Assembly (NCBI RefSeq): GCF_026625845.1
Contig: NZ_CP113066.1
Span: 868,001-932,000, forward strand
Length of the DNA: 64,000 nt
Source: Agrococcus sp. SL85
Lineage (GTDB): Bacteria; Actinomycetota; Actinomycetes; Actinomycetales; Microbacteriaceae
Direction: 5' to 3'
A program made the translations under genes and the position numbers. This document shows positions 33,481-45,347 of the stretch, one piece after another (position 1 is the stretch's first letter; the number at the start of each line of letters is the position of its first letter). A model generated the notes under the pieces. That model made no database searches. It saw only the letters and a list, made by a program, of their open reading frames with translations, and had not been told where the DNA came from.

Positions 33481-34182
33481 ATGCCGAGGCCATCGCGCAC
33501 CCACGACGCCGTCGACCGCCTGCTCGACGCGATCATCCAGGGCACGCTCACGGCAGGGGAGCAGCTGCCGCCGGAGGGCCACCTCGCCGTCGAGTTCGGG
33601 GTCTCGCGGCTGACGATGCGCGAGGCCGTGCGGCTGCTGCAGGCGCAGGGCGTCATCGTGCAGGTGCCGGGCAGCCGCCACCGCATCGCCCCCGTCGCGG
33701 AGTGGACCGGCATGGACGCCGTCGTCCGCCACGCGCGGAGCGCCGGCGAGCGCGAGCGCTCCTCGCTCGAGCTGCTCGACGTGCGCATGATGATCGAGAC
33801 GGGCGCGGCGCAGCTCGCTGCCGCGCACCGCACCGAGGAGCATCTCGCGCAGCTCGAGGCGACGCTCGCCCGCATGCTCGCGCAGCACGAGGCGGGCGAC
33901 GTCGACGCCTTCGTCGAGGCGGACCTCGAGTTCCACGACGTCGTGCTGCACGCAGCCGACAACCGCATCCTGGTCGCCGCGCTCCTGCCGCTCACGACGA
34001 TGCTCGCCGAGACCCGCGGCGAGACGAGCGCGATCCCGGAGATCCGGGAGCACGCGATCGCCGAGCACCGCGCGGTGCTCGAGGCCGTGCGCGGCGGCGA
34101 CCCGATCGAGGCGCGCGACGCGATGGCGAGCCACATGCAGCAGACCCGCGACGACCTCGTCGGGCTCGTGCACCGCCGCTGA
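33481..34182 (+). CDS. GntR-family regulator, FadR subgroup
   Basis: A 233-residue repressor with an N-terminal winged HTH (LLDAIIQGTLTAGEQLPPEGHLAVEFGVSRLTMREAVRLLQAQGV, about 14-58) and a C-terminal FCD ligand domain. FCD metal/ligand residues appear in EADLEFHDVVLHAADNRIL and EHAIAEHRAVLEAV. It very likely controls the adjacent acid-sugar genes and itself; sugar-acid ligands are common for FCD proteins. GGAGGA lies just upstream of the ATG. It is followed by 166 bp with a promoter. Confidence 0.92.
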   Translation: MPRPSRTHDAVDRLLDAIIQGTLTAGEQLPPEGHLAVEFGVSRLTMREAVRLLQAQGVIVQVPGSRHRIAPVAEWTGMDAVVRHARSAGERERSSLELLDVRMMIETGAAQLAAAHRTEEHLAQLEATLARMLAQHEAGDVDAFVEADLEFHDVVLHAADNRILVAALLPLTTMLAETRGETSAIPEIREHAIAEHRAVLEAVRGGDPIEARDAMASHMQQTRDDLVGLVHRR

Positions 34183-34259
34183 CCCGCGGCTCCCCGCTCG
34201 CCGGTCGGGCGGCTCGCGGTGGTGGCTGCGCCGGCGAGCCGAGGTCGGCACGACGGGGC

Positions 34260-34297
34260 TTGACATCGCCGTGCGTCGTCTCGCATGATGTCTGATA
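34260..34297 (+). promoter_or_regulatory. Promoter and operator of the acid-sugar operon
   Basis: TTGACA (34260-34265), an 18-bp spacer and CATGAT (34284-34289) form a good promoter. TGTCTGATA begins at 34289, within the -10, resembling the site before gntR, so repression by the GntR protein is likely. Confidence 0.6.
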
Positions 34298-34348
34298 TCT
34301 GATGGGGAAGCGCGTCGCGCGACCCGACCATGGACGAAGGAGTCTTCC

Positions 34349-35773
34349 GTGCACGTCGACCTGCTGCTCGCAGACGCACCCGCCCCCATCGAGGTCCCCG
34401 CCGAGCGCGTGCGCGCCGCGATGGATCCGGCCTCCGTGCTCGTCGTGCTCGACGACGACCCCACCGGCACGCAGTCGGTCGCGGGCCTGCCGGTGCTCAC
34501 GCGCTGGGAGCGCGAGGACCTCGACTGGGCGATGGCGCAGGACGCCCCCGCCCTCTACGTGCTCACGAACACCCGGTCGCTCGACCAGACCGCCGCCGAG
34601 CAGCGCAACCGCGAGATCGTCGCCGTCGCGCTCGACGCCGCCGAGGCGCGCGGCAGGCGCGTGACCTTCGTCTCGCGCAGCGACTCGACCCTCCGCGGCC
34701 ACTTCCCGCTCGAGACCGACGTGCTGACCGAGGCCATCGTCGCGCGCGGTCACGCGGCGCCGCACCTCGTGGTGCTCGTGCCGGCCTTCCCGGACGCCGG
34801 CCGCATCACGGTCGACGCCGTGCACCACTGGGTGGTCGACGGCGAGGCGACGCCCGTGGGCGAGACGCCCTTCGCGCAGGACGCGACCTTCGGCTTCCGC
34901 TCGAGCGACCTGCGCGACTGGGTGGCGGAGAAGACCGGCGGCAGGATCGCCCGCGAGGCCGTCCACTCGCTCGCGCTCACGACCATCCGCCGCGGCCCCG
35001 AGGCCGTCGCCGACGAGCTGCGGACGCTGCCCGCCGGCACGGTCGTGGCGGTCGACGTCGTCGACGAGCACGACATGCGCGCCGTCGCGATCGCCCTGCA
35101 CGAGCTCGACCGCGAGGGCCTCGGCGCGCTGCTGCGCGTCGGCCCGCCCTACCCCCGCGCCCACATCGGGCAGGAGGTGCCCGACGTGGTGCGCCCGGAG
35201 GACCTCGACCTCCGCGCCGAGCGCGGCGGCCTCGTCGTCGTCGGCAGCCACGTGCCCCTCACCACCGCCCAGCTCGCCGCGCTCCGCGAGGCCCGGCCCG
35301 CGACCGCCACGATCGAGCTCGACGCGCGCAGCATGATCGACGAGCGCCGGGAGGCGCACCTCGACGCGCAGGCTCGTGCGGTCGCCGACGCGATCGAGGC
35401 CGGCACGGTGATCGTGCACACGAGCCGCGAGCTCATCACCGGCGCCGACGGCGACGCGAGCCTCGACATCGCCCGCCGCGTCTCGAGCGGCATCGTCGAG
35501 CTCGTCGCGCGCGTGCTCGAGCTCGCACCGCCCCGCTTCGTCATCGCGAAGGGCGGGATCACCTCGAGCGACGTCGCCTCGGAGGCCCTGCGCATCCGAC
35601 GCGCGCAGGTCGTCGGTCCCATGCTGCCCGGCATCGTCTCGCTCTGGCAGCCGGAGGCGGGCCCCGCGGTCGGCATCCCCTACATCGTCTTCGCCGGCAA
35701 CGTCGGCGACACCGACTCCCTCGCCGCCGTCGTGCAGACCCTCGCGGGCGACGACGACCCCGCGGCCGGCTGA
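34349..35773 (+). CDS. Four-carbon acid sugar kinase family (DUF1537; OtnK/DtnK-like)
   Basis: 474 residues. The DUF1537 kinase family phosphorylates C4 sugar acids such as D-threonate, D-erythronate or 3-oxo-tetronate. The N-terminal substrate domain has LDDDPTGTQSVAG (about 32-44), YVLTNTRSL and FVSRSDSTLRGHFPLE; the C-terminal nucleotide domain has VIAKGGITSSDVASEALRI and VFAGNVGDTDSL. The GTG start has GAAGGAG 6 bp upstream. The neighbouring dehydrogenase and GntP permease match known acid-sugar loci. The exact substrate is not deducible; the canonical decarboxylase partner is missing nearby. Confidence 0.9.
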   Translation: MHVDLLLADAPAPIEVPAERVRAAMDPASVLVVLDDDPTGTQSVAGLPVLTRWEREDLDWAMAQDAPALYVLTNTRSLDQTAAEQRNREIVAVALDAAEARGRRVTFVSRSDSTLRGHFPLETDVLTEAIVARGHAAPHLVVLVPAFPDAGRITVDAVHHWVVDGEATPVGETPFAQDATFGFRSSDLRDWVAEKTGGRIAREAVHSLALTTIRRGPEAVADELRTLPAGTVVAVDVVDEHDMRAVAIALHELDREGLGALLRVGPPYPRAHIGQEVPDVVRPEDLDLRAERGGLVVVGSHVPLTTAQLAALREARPATATIELDARSMIDERREAHLDAQARAVADAIEAGTVIVHTSRELITGADGDASLDIARRVSSGIVELVARVLELAPPRFVIAKGGITSSDVASEALRIRRAQVVGPMLPGIVSLWQPEAGPAVGIPYIVFAGNVGDTDSLAAVVQTLAGDDDPAAG

Positions 35774-35816
35774 CGGCTCGACCGTCCCCACCACCACAGA
35801 ATCGGAAGGATCCGAG

Positions 35817-36713
35817 ATGACCAGCACCGTCGCCGTCATCGGGCTCGGCGCCATGGGGCTCCCCATGGCGTCCCGCCTGGCCGAGCAGTTCGACGTGATC
35901 GGCTTCGACATCGCCGAGGCGCGCCTCGCGCTCGCCGCCGAGCAGGGCGTGCGCCCCGCCGGGAGCGCTGTCGAGGCCGCGGCCGACGCGGAGGTCGTGC
36001 TCGTCGCCGTGCGCACCGGCGAGCAGCTCGAGTCGCTGCTCTTCGGCGAGCAGCCGCTCGCCGAGCACCTGCGCCCCGGCGCCGCCGTCCTGCTCACGAG
36101 CACCGTCGGCACCCGCGGCATCGCCGAGCTCGCCGCGCGCCTCGAGGCGATCGGCGCGCACCTCGTCGACGCCCCGCTCTCCGGCGGGCCGCTCCGCGCC
36201 GGCCAGGGCGACCTGCTCATCGTGGTCGGCGCGACCGAGGCCGCGCTCGCGATCTCGCGCCCCGTGCTCGAGCAGCTCGCCTCCACCCTCACCGTCGTCG
36301 GCGACCGCCCGGGCGACGGCCAGGCGCTCAAGACCGTGAACCAGCTGCTGTGCGGCGTCCACATCGCCGCCGCCGCCGAGGCGCTCGCGCTCGCCGACGC
36401 GCTCGGCCTCGACCGCGAGCGCACGCTCGAGGCGCTCCAGGCGGGGGCCGCAGGCTCGTTCATGCTCGGCAACCGCGGACCGCGGGCGCTGCAGGCCTAC
36501 GACGAGGACGGCGCCGAGGTGCTCAGCCGCCTCGACATCTTCGTGAAGGACCTCGGCATCGTCGGCGACGCCGCGCGCGCCCACCACCTCTCGACCCCCG
36601 TCGCCGCGGCGGCCGAGCAGCTCTTCCTCATCGGCGAGGCCGCGGGCCTCGGCGAGCTCGACGACTCGGCGGTCATCCGGGTCGTCGCCCCCCGACGCGC
36701 GAAGGAGCGCTGA
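35817..36713 (+). CDS. NAD(P)-dependent beta-hydroxyacid dehydrogenase (LtnD/GarR-like)
   Basis: 298 residues of the 3-hydroxyisobutyrate dehydrogenase superfamily: Rossmann motif VIGLGAMGLPMASRL (7-21), substrate signature DAPLSGGPLRAGQGDL (about 121-136) and catalytic Lys in KTVNQLLCG. In acid-sugar pathways LtnD oxidises L-threonate or D-erythronate to a 2-oxo acid that is then phosphorylated by a DUF1537 kinase, which fits the gene upstream. It ends 2 bp before the permease start, with the permease RBS inside its 3' end. Confidence 0.9.
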   Translation: MTSTVAVIGLGAMGLPMASRLAEQFDVIGFDIAEARLALAAEQGVRPAGSAVEAAADAEVVLVAVRTGEQLESLLFGEQPLAEHLRPGAAVLLTSTVGTRGIAELAARLEAIGAHLVDAPLSGGPLRAGQGDLLIVVGATEAALAISRPVLEQLASTLTVVGDRPGDGQALKTVNQLLCGVHIAAAAEALALADALGLDRERTLEALQAGAAGSFMLGNRGPRALQAYDEDGAEVLSRLDIFVKDLGIVGDAARAHHLSTPVAAAAEQLFLIGEAAGLGELDDSAVIRVVAPRRAKER

Positions 36714-36715
36714 CC

Positions 36716-38143
36716 ATGGAACTGCCCCTCCCCGCCCTCATCGCGATCGGCCTGGGCGGCATCGCGCTGCTGCTGGTGCTCGTCATCACGCTCAAGATGC
36801 AGGCGTTCTACGCCCTCATCCTCACGGCCATCGTCGTCGGCATCGTCGCCGGCCTGCCGCTCTCGACGATCCCCGCCACCGAGACCGAGCCGGAGCGGCT
36901 CGGCGTCATCCAGGCGATCATCGCCGGCGTCGGGGGCACCCTGGGATCGGTCGCGGTGCTCGTCGCCCTCGGGTCGATGCTGGGCAAGATCATCGAGATC
37001 TCGGGCGGCGCCGACGCGCTCGCCGGGAAGTTCACCGGCTGGCTCGGCCCGAAGCGCGTGGGCGTGGCCCTCACGGCGGCCGCCGCGATCCTGGCCATCC
37101 CCGTCTTCTTCGACGCGGGCTTCATCATCCTCATCCCCATCGTCTACGCCTTCTCGAAGGCGGCCGGCCTCAGCCCCATGAAGTTCGGCCTGCCGATCGC
37201 CGGCATCATGCTCGCGGTGCACGTGGCCGTGCCGCCGCACCCCGGCATCGTCGGCGGCGCCACGATCCTCGGCGCCGACATCGGCTGGATCACGATCCTC
37301 TCGCTGTTCATCTCGATCCCGCTCGCCGTCGTCTCGTACGTCGTGGCGAAGCGCTTCAACCGCAGCGAGTACCCGATGCTGGCGGCGACGAAGCAGATGT
37401 TCGACGAGTTCGGCTCCGAGCAGGGCCCGCGCACCGGCACCCTCTCGGAGGGCGAGCGCGCCCCGAGCGCCTGGACGATCCTGGCGATCATCATCCTGCC
37501 GCTCGCCCTCATCATGGTCGGCACGACGATCGCGCCCGCACTGCCCGAGGGCAGCTTCGAGCGCGGCCTCCTCGGCATGATCGGCCAGCCGATCTTCGCC
37601 CTCATGGTCGCGATCGCCGCGGCGATGATCCTCCTCGGCGCCCGCCGCGGCTGGTCGCGCGAGAAGCTCGGCGAGGTCATGGAGTCGGCGCTCCCCGCGG
37701 CCGCCGTCATCATCCTCGTCACGGGAGCCGGCGGCGCCTTCGGCCGCATCCTCACCGAGACGGGCATCGGCGGCGCGGTCGCCGAGGTGCTCGCGGGCAC
37801 CGGCATGCCGATCCTCCTCGCAGCCTTCCTCATCGCGCTCATCATGCGCGCGGCGCAGGGCTCGGCGACCGTCGCGATCACGACGGCCTCGGGCCTGCTG
37901 CTGCCGACGGTCGCGGCGCTCGGGCTCGGGCCGATCCAGCTCGCGCTCGTCGCGCTCGCGATCGGCTACGGCGCGCTGGGCCTCAGCCACGTCAACGACT
38001 CGGGCTTCTGGATCGTCACGCGGTACCTCGGCCTCTCGGTCAAGGACGGCCTGCGCACCTGGACGCCCCTCACGACGATCCTCGGCGTGGTCGGCTTCCT
38101 CATCGTGGTGGCGATCTCGCTCGTCGTGCCCGTCGGCGCATAG
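36716..38143 (+). CDS. GntP-family gluconate/acid-sugar permease
   Basis: 475 residues, about 12-14 hydrophobic helices. GntP-family signatures include the N-terminal LKMQAFYALILTAIVVGIVAGLP, VALGSMLGKIIEISGGADALA, FFDAGFIILIPIVY, HVAVPPHPGIVGGATILGAD and IMRAAQGSATVAITTASGL. It imports gluconate-like acids by proton symport. The RBS GAAGGAG lies within the end of the dehydrogenase gene. Last gene of the cassette, followed by a hairpin. Confidence 0.94.
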   Translation: MELPLPALIAIGLGGIALLLVLVITLKMQAFYALILTAIVVGIVAGLPLSTIPATETEPERLGVIQAIIAGVGGTLGSVAVLVALGSMLGKIIEISGGADALAGKFTGWLGPKRVGVALTAAAAILAIPVFFDAGFIILIPIVYAFSKAAGLSPMKFGLPIAGIMLAVHVAVPPHPGIVGGATILGADIGWITILSLFISIPLAVVSYVVAKRFNRSEYPMLAATKQMFDEFGSEQGPRTGTLSEGERAPSAWTILAIIILPLALIMVGTTIAPALPEGSFERGLLGMIGQPIFALMVAIAAAMILLGARRGWSREKLGEVMESALPAAAVIILVTGAGGAFGRILTETGIGGAVAEVLAGTGMPILLAAFLIALIMRAAQGSATVAITTASGLLLPTVAALGLGPIQLALVALAIGYGALGLSHVNDSGFWIVTRYLGLSVKDGLRTWTPLTTILGVVGFLIVVAISLVVPVGA

Positions 38144-38161
38144 CCGGGAGCACCCCATCGG

Positions 38162-38190
38162 ACGGCCCGCGGACGCGCTCCGCGGGCCGT
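38162..38190 (+). terminator. Terminator of the acid-sugar operon
   Basis: 12-bp stem (ACGGCCCGCGGA / TCCGCGGGCCGT) with a CGCGC loop, 18 bp after the permease stop, followed by TTCC. Confidence 0.8.
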
Positions 38191-38214
38191 TCCGCGCACG
38201 TGCGGGATGATGGA

Positions 38215-40547
<2,333 letters not shown>

Positions 40548-40572
40548 GCCGGATCGGCGCTGAGAGACACCC

Positions 40573-43173
40573 ATGACTGACACGAACACCCCCGACGAGC
40601 CCCAGGAGCGCACCGGCATCGAGCAGGTCGACCTGCAGCTCGAGATGCAGCGCTCGTACCTCGACTACGCGATGAGCGTGATCGTCGGCCGCGCCCTGCC
40701 CGAGGTCCGCGACGGCCTGAAGCCCGTGCACCGCCGCGTGCTCTACGCGATGTACGACGGCGGCTACCGCCCGGACAAGGCGTTCTCGAAGTGCTCGCGC
40801 GTCGTCGGCGACGTCATGGGCCAGTTCCACCCGCACGGCGACTCCGCCATCTACGACGCGCTCGTGCGCCTCGTGCAGCCGTGGAGCCTCCGCTACCCGC
40901 TCGCGCTCGGCCAGGGCAACTTCGGCTCGGCCGGCGACGACGAGGCCGCCGCCCCGCGGTACACCGAGACGAAGATGTCGCAGCTCGCCATGGAGATGGT
41001 GCGCGACATCGACGAGGACACCGTCGACTTCCAGGACAACTACGACGGCCGCACCCAGGAGCCCTCGGTGCTGCCCGCGCGGTTCCCGAACCTGCTCGTC
41101 AACGGCTCCGTCGGCATCGCCGTCGGCATGGCCACGAACATCCCGCCGCACAACCTCCGCGAGGTCGCCGACGGCGCCATCTGGCACCTGCAGCACCCCG
41201 ATGCCACGAAGGAGGAGCTGCAGGCGGCGCTCCTCCAGCGCATCCACGGCCCCGACTTCCCGACGGGCGCGCAGATCCTCGGCACGAAGGGCATCCAGGA
41301 CGCGTACCGCACGGGCCGCGGCTCGATCACGATGCGCGCCGTGGTCACGGTCGAGGAGATCCAGGGCCGCACCGCGCTCGTCGTCACCGAGCTGCCGTAC
41401 CAGGTGAACCCCGACCGCCTCGCGGTCCGCATCGCCGAGCTCGTCAAGGACGGCAAGCTGCAGGGCATCGCGAACCTCGAGGACCAGACCTCGGGCCGCA
41501 CCGGCCAGCGCCTCGTCATCACGCTGAAGCGCGACGCGGTCGCGAAGGTCGTGCTGAACAACCTCTACAAGCACACGCAGCTGCAGGAGAACTTCGGCGC
41601 GAACATGCTGGCGATCGTCGACGGCGTGCCCCGCACGCTCTCGGTCGACGGCTTCATCACGAACTGGGCCGAGCACCAGGTCGAGGTCATCGTGCGCCGC
41701 ACGCAGTACCGCCTCGCGCAGGCGGAGGAGCGGATGCACATCCTGCGCGGCTACCTCAAGGCGCTCGACGCGCTCGACGAGGTCATCGCGCTCATCCGCC
41801 GCTCGTCGACGACCGAGGCGGCGCGCGACGGCCTCATCGAGCTGCTCGAGATCGACGAGCAGCAGGCCCGCGCGATCCTCGAGCTGCAGCTGCGCCGCCT
41901 CGCGGCGCTCGAGCGCCAGAAGATCCACGACGAGGCCACCGAGCTCGAGGCGCGCATCGCCGACTACCGCGACATCATCGCGAGCCCCGACCGCCAGCGG
42001 TCGATCATCGTCGACGAGCTCACCGAGATCGTCGACAAGCACGGCGACGACCGGCGCACGCAGATCCTGCACGGCTTCGACGGCGACGTCTCGATCGAGG
42101 ACCTCATCCCCGAGGAGCAGGTGGTCGTCAGCCTCACGCACGGCGGCTACATCAAGCGCACCCGCATCGACCAGTACCGCGCGCAGCACCGCGGCGGCAA
42201 GGGCGTGCGCGGGGCGCAGCTGCGCAGCGACGACGTCGTCGACCACTTCGACATCACCTCCACGCACGACTGGCTGCTGTTCTTCACGAACCTCGGCCGC
42301 GTCTACCGCATGAAGGCGTACGAGATCGCCGAGGCCGGCCGCGACGCCAAGGGCCAGCACGTGGCGAACCTGCTCGCGATGCAGCCGGAGGAGCAGGTGC
42401 AGACGGTGCTCCGCCTGCGCACCTACGACCAGGCCGACTACCTGGTGCTCGCCACGCAGCAGGGCCAGGTGAAGAAGACGCGCCTCGAGCTGTACGACAC
42501 GAACCGCACGGGCGGCATCATCGCGATCAACCTCGCCGAGGGCGACCGCCTGATCTCGGCGATGCTCGCCGACGCCGACGACCAGATCCTCGTGGTCACG
42601 AAGCAGGGCCGCGCGGCCCGCTTCGAGGCGACCGACGCGGCGCTGCGTCCCATGGGTCGCGCGACGGGCGGCGTGCGGGGCATCCGCCTGCGCGAGGACG
42701 ACGAGGCGCTCGCCGCCATGGTCATCGGCGACGAGGGCTACGTGTTCGTCGTCACCGAGCAGGGCTTCGGCAAGAAGACCGCCGTCGACCAGTACCCCTC
42801 GAAGGGCCGCGGCACGCAGGGCGTGCTGACGTTCTCCTCCGACCACGACCGCGGCGTGCTCGTGGGCGCGACGATCGTGCACGACGGCGACGAGCTGCTG
42901 CTCATCCGCGCCTCCGGCAAGGTCATCCGCTCGAGCGTCGACGAGGTCGAGGCGCGCGGCCGCACCACGATGGGGGTGCAGTTCGCCGAGCGCAGCGAGA
43001 AGGACCTCGTCATCTCGATCGCGCGCAACGTCGAGCAGGAGGTCGAGGAGGAGGTCGCGGCCGCCGTCGAGGGCGCGGCCGATGCCCCTGGCGCTATCGT
43101 GGACGCCACGGATGCTCCCGCGTCCGACGCCGAGACCGGCACCGACTCCGGCACCGAGGGGACCGACGCATGA
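40573..43173 (+). CDS. gyrA: DNA gyrase subunit A
   Basis: 866 residues. Breaks and rejoins DNA for negative supercoiling. Catalytic Tyr130 is in AAAPRYTE. The quinolone region reads [10 protein letters not shown], with Ser91 and Asp95 at the positions of E. coli Ser83 and Asp87 (wild-type pattern). The C-terminal beta-pinwheel starts at about 515 and carries the GyrA-box variant QHRGGKG. The C-terminal tail is acidic and Ala-rich. It overlaps the DUF3566 gene by ATGA. Confidence 0.98.
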   Translation: MTDTNTPDEPQERTGIEQVDLQLEMQRSYLDYAMSVIVGRALPEVRDGLKPVHRRVLYAMYDGGYRPDKAFSKCSRVVGDVMGQFHPHGDSAIYDALVRLVQPWSLRYPLALGQGNFGSAGDDEAAAPRYTETKMSQLAMEMVRDIDEDTVDFQDNYDGRTQEPSVLPARFPNLLVNGSVGIAVGMATNIPPHNLREVADGAIWHLQHPDATKEELQAALLQRIHGPDFPTGAQILGTKGIQDAYRTGRGSITMRAVVTVEEIQGRTALVVTELPYQVNPDRLAVRIAELVKDGKLQGIANLEDQTSGRTGQRLVITLKRDAVAKVVLNNLYKHTQLQENFGANMLAIVDGVPRTLSVDGFITNWAEHQVEVIVRRTQYRLAQAEERMHILRGYLKALDALDEVIALIRRSSTTEAARDGLIELLEIDEQQARAILELQLRRLAALERQKIHDEATELEARIADYRDIIASPDRQRSIIVDELTEIVDKHGDDRRTQILHGFDGDVSIEDLIPEEQVVVSLTHGGYIKRTRIDQYRAQHRGGKGVRGAQLRSDDVVDHFDITSTHDWLLFFTNLGRVYRMKAYEIAEAGRDAKGQHVANLLAMQPEEQVQTVLRLRTYDQADYLVLATQQGQVKKTRLELYDTNRTGGIIAINLAEGDRLISAMLADADDQILVVTKQGRAARFEATDAALRPMGRATGGVRGIRLREDDEALAAMVIGDEGYVFVVTEQGFGKKTAVDQYPSKGRGTQGVLTFSSDHDRGVLVGATIVHDGDELLLIRASGKVIRSSVDEVEARGRTTMGVQFAERSEKDLVISIARNVEQEVEEEVAAAVEGAADAPGAIVDATDAPASDAETGTDSGTEGTDA

Positions 43174-43580
43174 CCAGCATCGCCGAGAAGCTGCAGAGCA
43201 AGGCCCCGCGCCGCTCCGGCTCGGGCAAGCAGGTGCGCCTGCGCCTCGTGCACATCGACTTCTGGTCGGCCATGAAGGTGTCGGCGATCCTGGGCCTCGT
43301 GCTCGGCATCGTGCAGCTCGTGGTGACCTTCGTCATGTGGACGCTGCTGCAGGTCGTCGGCCTGTTCGGCAAGATCGACGAGGTGCTGCAGGACATCCTG
43401 TCGCAGCCCGAGTTCGCGATCACGTCGATCCTGTCGCTGCCGCAGGTCATGATGTTCACGCTGCTCGTGGCGGTGCTGAACTTCGTCGTCATCACGGTGC
43501 TCGGCGCCGTGATCGCCGTGCTCTACAACCTGTCGGTGCGGGTCACCGGCGGGCTGCAGGTCGGCTTCGCCAACCAGTAG
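43170..43580 (+). CDS. DUF3566 membrane protein
   Basis: 136 residues. A short basic N-terminus ([20 protein letters not shown]) is followed by two TM regions (about 37-62 and 90-118) separated by a loop, ending in [16 protein letters not shown]. This DUF3566 family sits directly after gyrA in most actinobacteria (homologous to mycobacterial Rv0007-type proteins), with a possible role in division or the membrane near the division site; function unproven. ATGA overlap with gyrA. Confidence 0.9.
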   Translation: MTSIAEKLQSKAPRRSGSGKQVRLRLVHIDFWSAMKVSAILGLVLGIVQLVVTFVMWTLLQVVGLFGKIDEVLQDILSQPEFAITSILSLPQVMMFTLLVAVLNFVVITVLGAVIAVLYNLSVRVTGGLQVGFANQ

Positions 43581-43635
43581 GCGGATCCGCGCGAGCGACG
43601 CGCAGGCGGCGGTCCTCACGGCCCGCCGGGTCTGG

Positions 43636-43641
43636 TAGAGT
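43636..43641 (+). promoter_or_regulatory. Possible -10 of the tRNA-Ile/tRNA-Ala unit
   Basis: TAGAGT about 15 bp before the tRNA-Ile 5' end. No matching -35 is clear. Confidence 0.35.
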
Positions 43642-43655
43642 CGTTGCTTGTGCTC

Positions 43656-43732
43656 GGGGCTATAGCTCAGGCGGTTAGAGCGCTTCGCTGATAACGAAGA
43701 GGTCCCTGGTTCGAGTCCAGGTAGCCCCACCA
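43656..43732 (+). tRNA. tRNA-Ile (anticodon GAT)
   Basis: Acceptor stem GGGGCTA/TAGCCCC, D-loop AGGCGGTTAG, anticodon loop CTGATAA giving GAT, T-loop TTCGAGT. CCA is encoded (43730-43732). Standard position after gyrA in actinobacteria. Confidence 0.97.
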
Positions 43733-43762
43733 CGCACAACTCCCACGGCCAGCGCCGGCCAC

Positions 43763-43835
43763 GGGGCCTTAGCTCAGTTGGTAGAGCGCCTGCTTTGCAA
43801 GCAGGATGTCGGGAGTTCGATTCTCCCAGGCTCCA
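43763..43835 (+). tRNA. tRNA-Ala (anticodon TGC)
   Basis: Acceptor GGGGCCT pairs with AGGCTCC (one G-T pair). D-arm AGCTCAGTTGGTAGAGC, anticodon loop TTTGCAA giving TGC, T-loop TTCGATT, discriminator A. No CCA is encoded, unlike tRNA-Ile 30 bp upstream. Confidence 0.97.
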
Positions 43836-43841
43836 CGCCTC

Positions 43842-43863
43842 AGCCCCTGCTCTCGCGGGGGCT
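43842..43863 (+). terminator. Terminator after tRNA-Ala
   Basis: AGCCCCTGC paired with GCGGGGGCT (one G-T) around a TCTC loop, followed by TTCGT, 6 bp after the tRNA. Confidence 0.75.
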
Positions 43864-43952
43864 TCGTCGTACCCCGGCCCGATCGCCGGGACCTCGGCGC
43901 GCGGCATCTGCCCGCGGCGAGCCGCCGAGCGGCGGATGCCAGGATGGAGCGG

Positions 43953-45347
43953 ATGGACCAGCAGCGACCGGGGCTCCTCGCCCGACTCACCCGCGCGATC
44001 CGCACCGATGCGTCGTCGAGGCCCGCCACCGAGCTGCTGCAGACGGTCGACGTCGTCCGCGCGACCCGCGTCATCGACCTCGCGATGCGCATCGCCGAGG
44101 CGCTCATGACGGTGGGTGCCTCGGCGAACGATGTCGCCCTCGCGACGAACCGCGTCGCCGCGGCGCTCGGCATCCGACCGCTCCACACCGACGTCACCTA
44201 CAACTCCATCGGCGTCTCCTACCACCGCGGCGACGACGACGACCCGATCACGCTGCTCCGCGTCGTGCGCGCGCCCTACCCCGACCACGCGAAGCTGCAG
44301 CGCCTCCAGGCGCTCGTCGCAGAGATCGAGGCCGGGCTCGAGCTCGAGGCGGCGCGCGCCCGCTTCCACGCCATCCGCCGCACGCCCTTCCTGTACCGCC
44401 CGGCGATCGTCGTGCTGGCGCAGGGGCTGCTCGGCGCCGGCGTCGGCGTCTACTTCGGCGCGACCTGGGCGGTCGTGCTCATCGCGTTCCTCGCATCGTG
44501 CGCCGCGGCCGTCGCGCAGCGGGGCATGGCACGGCTCCGGGTGCCCTTCTTCTTCTCGCAGATCGCCGGCGCGCTCGTCGTCACGGCCGCAGCGGTCGCG
44601 GCCAACCAGCTCGCGCAGCTGGGGATCCCGTGGCTCGCGGGCATGCGCCCCTCGATCATCGTCGCCGCCGGCATCGTCCTGATGCTCGCGGGCCTCACGG
44701 TCGTCGGCGCGGCCCAGGACGCGATCGACGGCTTCGCGCTCACGGCGGGCGGTCGCATCCTCGACATCGTGCTGCTCACGCTCGGCGTCGTCCTCGGCAT
44801 CGTCGGCGGCCTCACGATGGCGAGCAGCCTGGGGATCGGCTTCGCCGTCACGAGCGCGGCGCCGCCCGTCGGCGCGCCGCCGCTGCAGGCGATCGGCGCC
44901 GTGCTCATCGCCATCTCCGTCGCGGTGATGAACGGCGCGGGCCTGCGCACGACCGTCGTCAGCGCCGTGCTCGGGTGCATCGCCTGGGCCGGCTTCTCGC
45001 TCGCCGCGCTCGCGGGCGTGGAGGTCGCGCTCGCGAGCGGCCTCGGCGCGCTCGTCGCCAGCTTCGTGGGCATCCTCGTCGCGCACCGCCTGCACGTGCC
45101 GTCCATCGCCGTGACGACGGCGGCCATCGTGCCGCTCGTGCCCGGCTACGCCGTCTTCCGCGGCCTGCTCGAGCTCGTCGAGGCCGGGCAGGACGCGGCG
45201 AGCATCGTGGTCGGCGCGTCGACCCTGGTGGGCGCCGGCGCGATCGGCATCGCGCTCGCCTCCGGCGCGAGCCTGGGGCTCTTCCTCGGCGCGCCGCTGC
45301 GCGACTCCGTCGAGAGCGTCGTGCGAGGTCGCGGTCGCGCTCGCTGA
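43953..45347 (+). CDS. ThrE-family threonine/serine exporter
   Basis: 464 residues combining the two ThrE halves: an N-terminal soluble/hydrophobic domain (AMRIAEALMTVGASANDVALATNRVAAALG, then YNSIGVSYHRG, the ThrE/DUF1212 signature) and about ten TM helices from residue 145 on. The family exports threonine and serine. The ATG at 43953 has GGAG upstream; one 9 bp earlier is possible. Longer frames overlap tRNA-Ala and are rejected. No terminator seen. Confidence 0.9.
   Translation: MDQQRPGLLARLTRAIRTDASSRPATELLQTVDVVRATRVIDLAMRIAEALMTVGASANDVALATNRVAAALGIRPLHTDVTYNSIGVSYHRGDDDDPITLLRVVRAPYPDHAKLQRLQALVAEIEAGLELEAARARFHAIRRTPFLYRPAIVVLAQGLLGAGVGVYFGATWAVVLIAFLASCAAAVAQRGMARLRVPFFFSQIAGALVVTAAAVAANQLAQLGIPWLAGMRPSIIVAAGIVLMLAGLTVVGAAQDAIDGFALTAGGRILDIVLLTLGVVLGIVGGLTMASSLGIGFAVTSAAPPVGAPPLQAIGAVLIAISVAVMNGAGLRTTVVSAVLGCIAWAGFSLAALAGVEVALASGLGALVASFVGILVAHRLHVPSIAVTTAAIVPLVPGYAVFRGLLELVEAGQDAASIVVGASTLVGAGAIGIALASGASLGLFLGAPLRDSVESVVRGRGRAR

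Noticed and set aside
43806-43952. Longer start for the ThrE exporter reaching back to 43806
   Set aside because: That frame would translate the 3' half of tRNA-Ala and its terminator; the ATG at 43953 after GGAG is consistent with the family.
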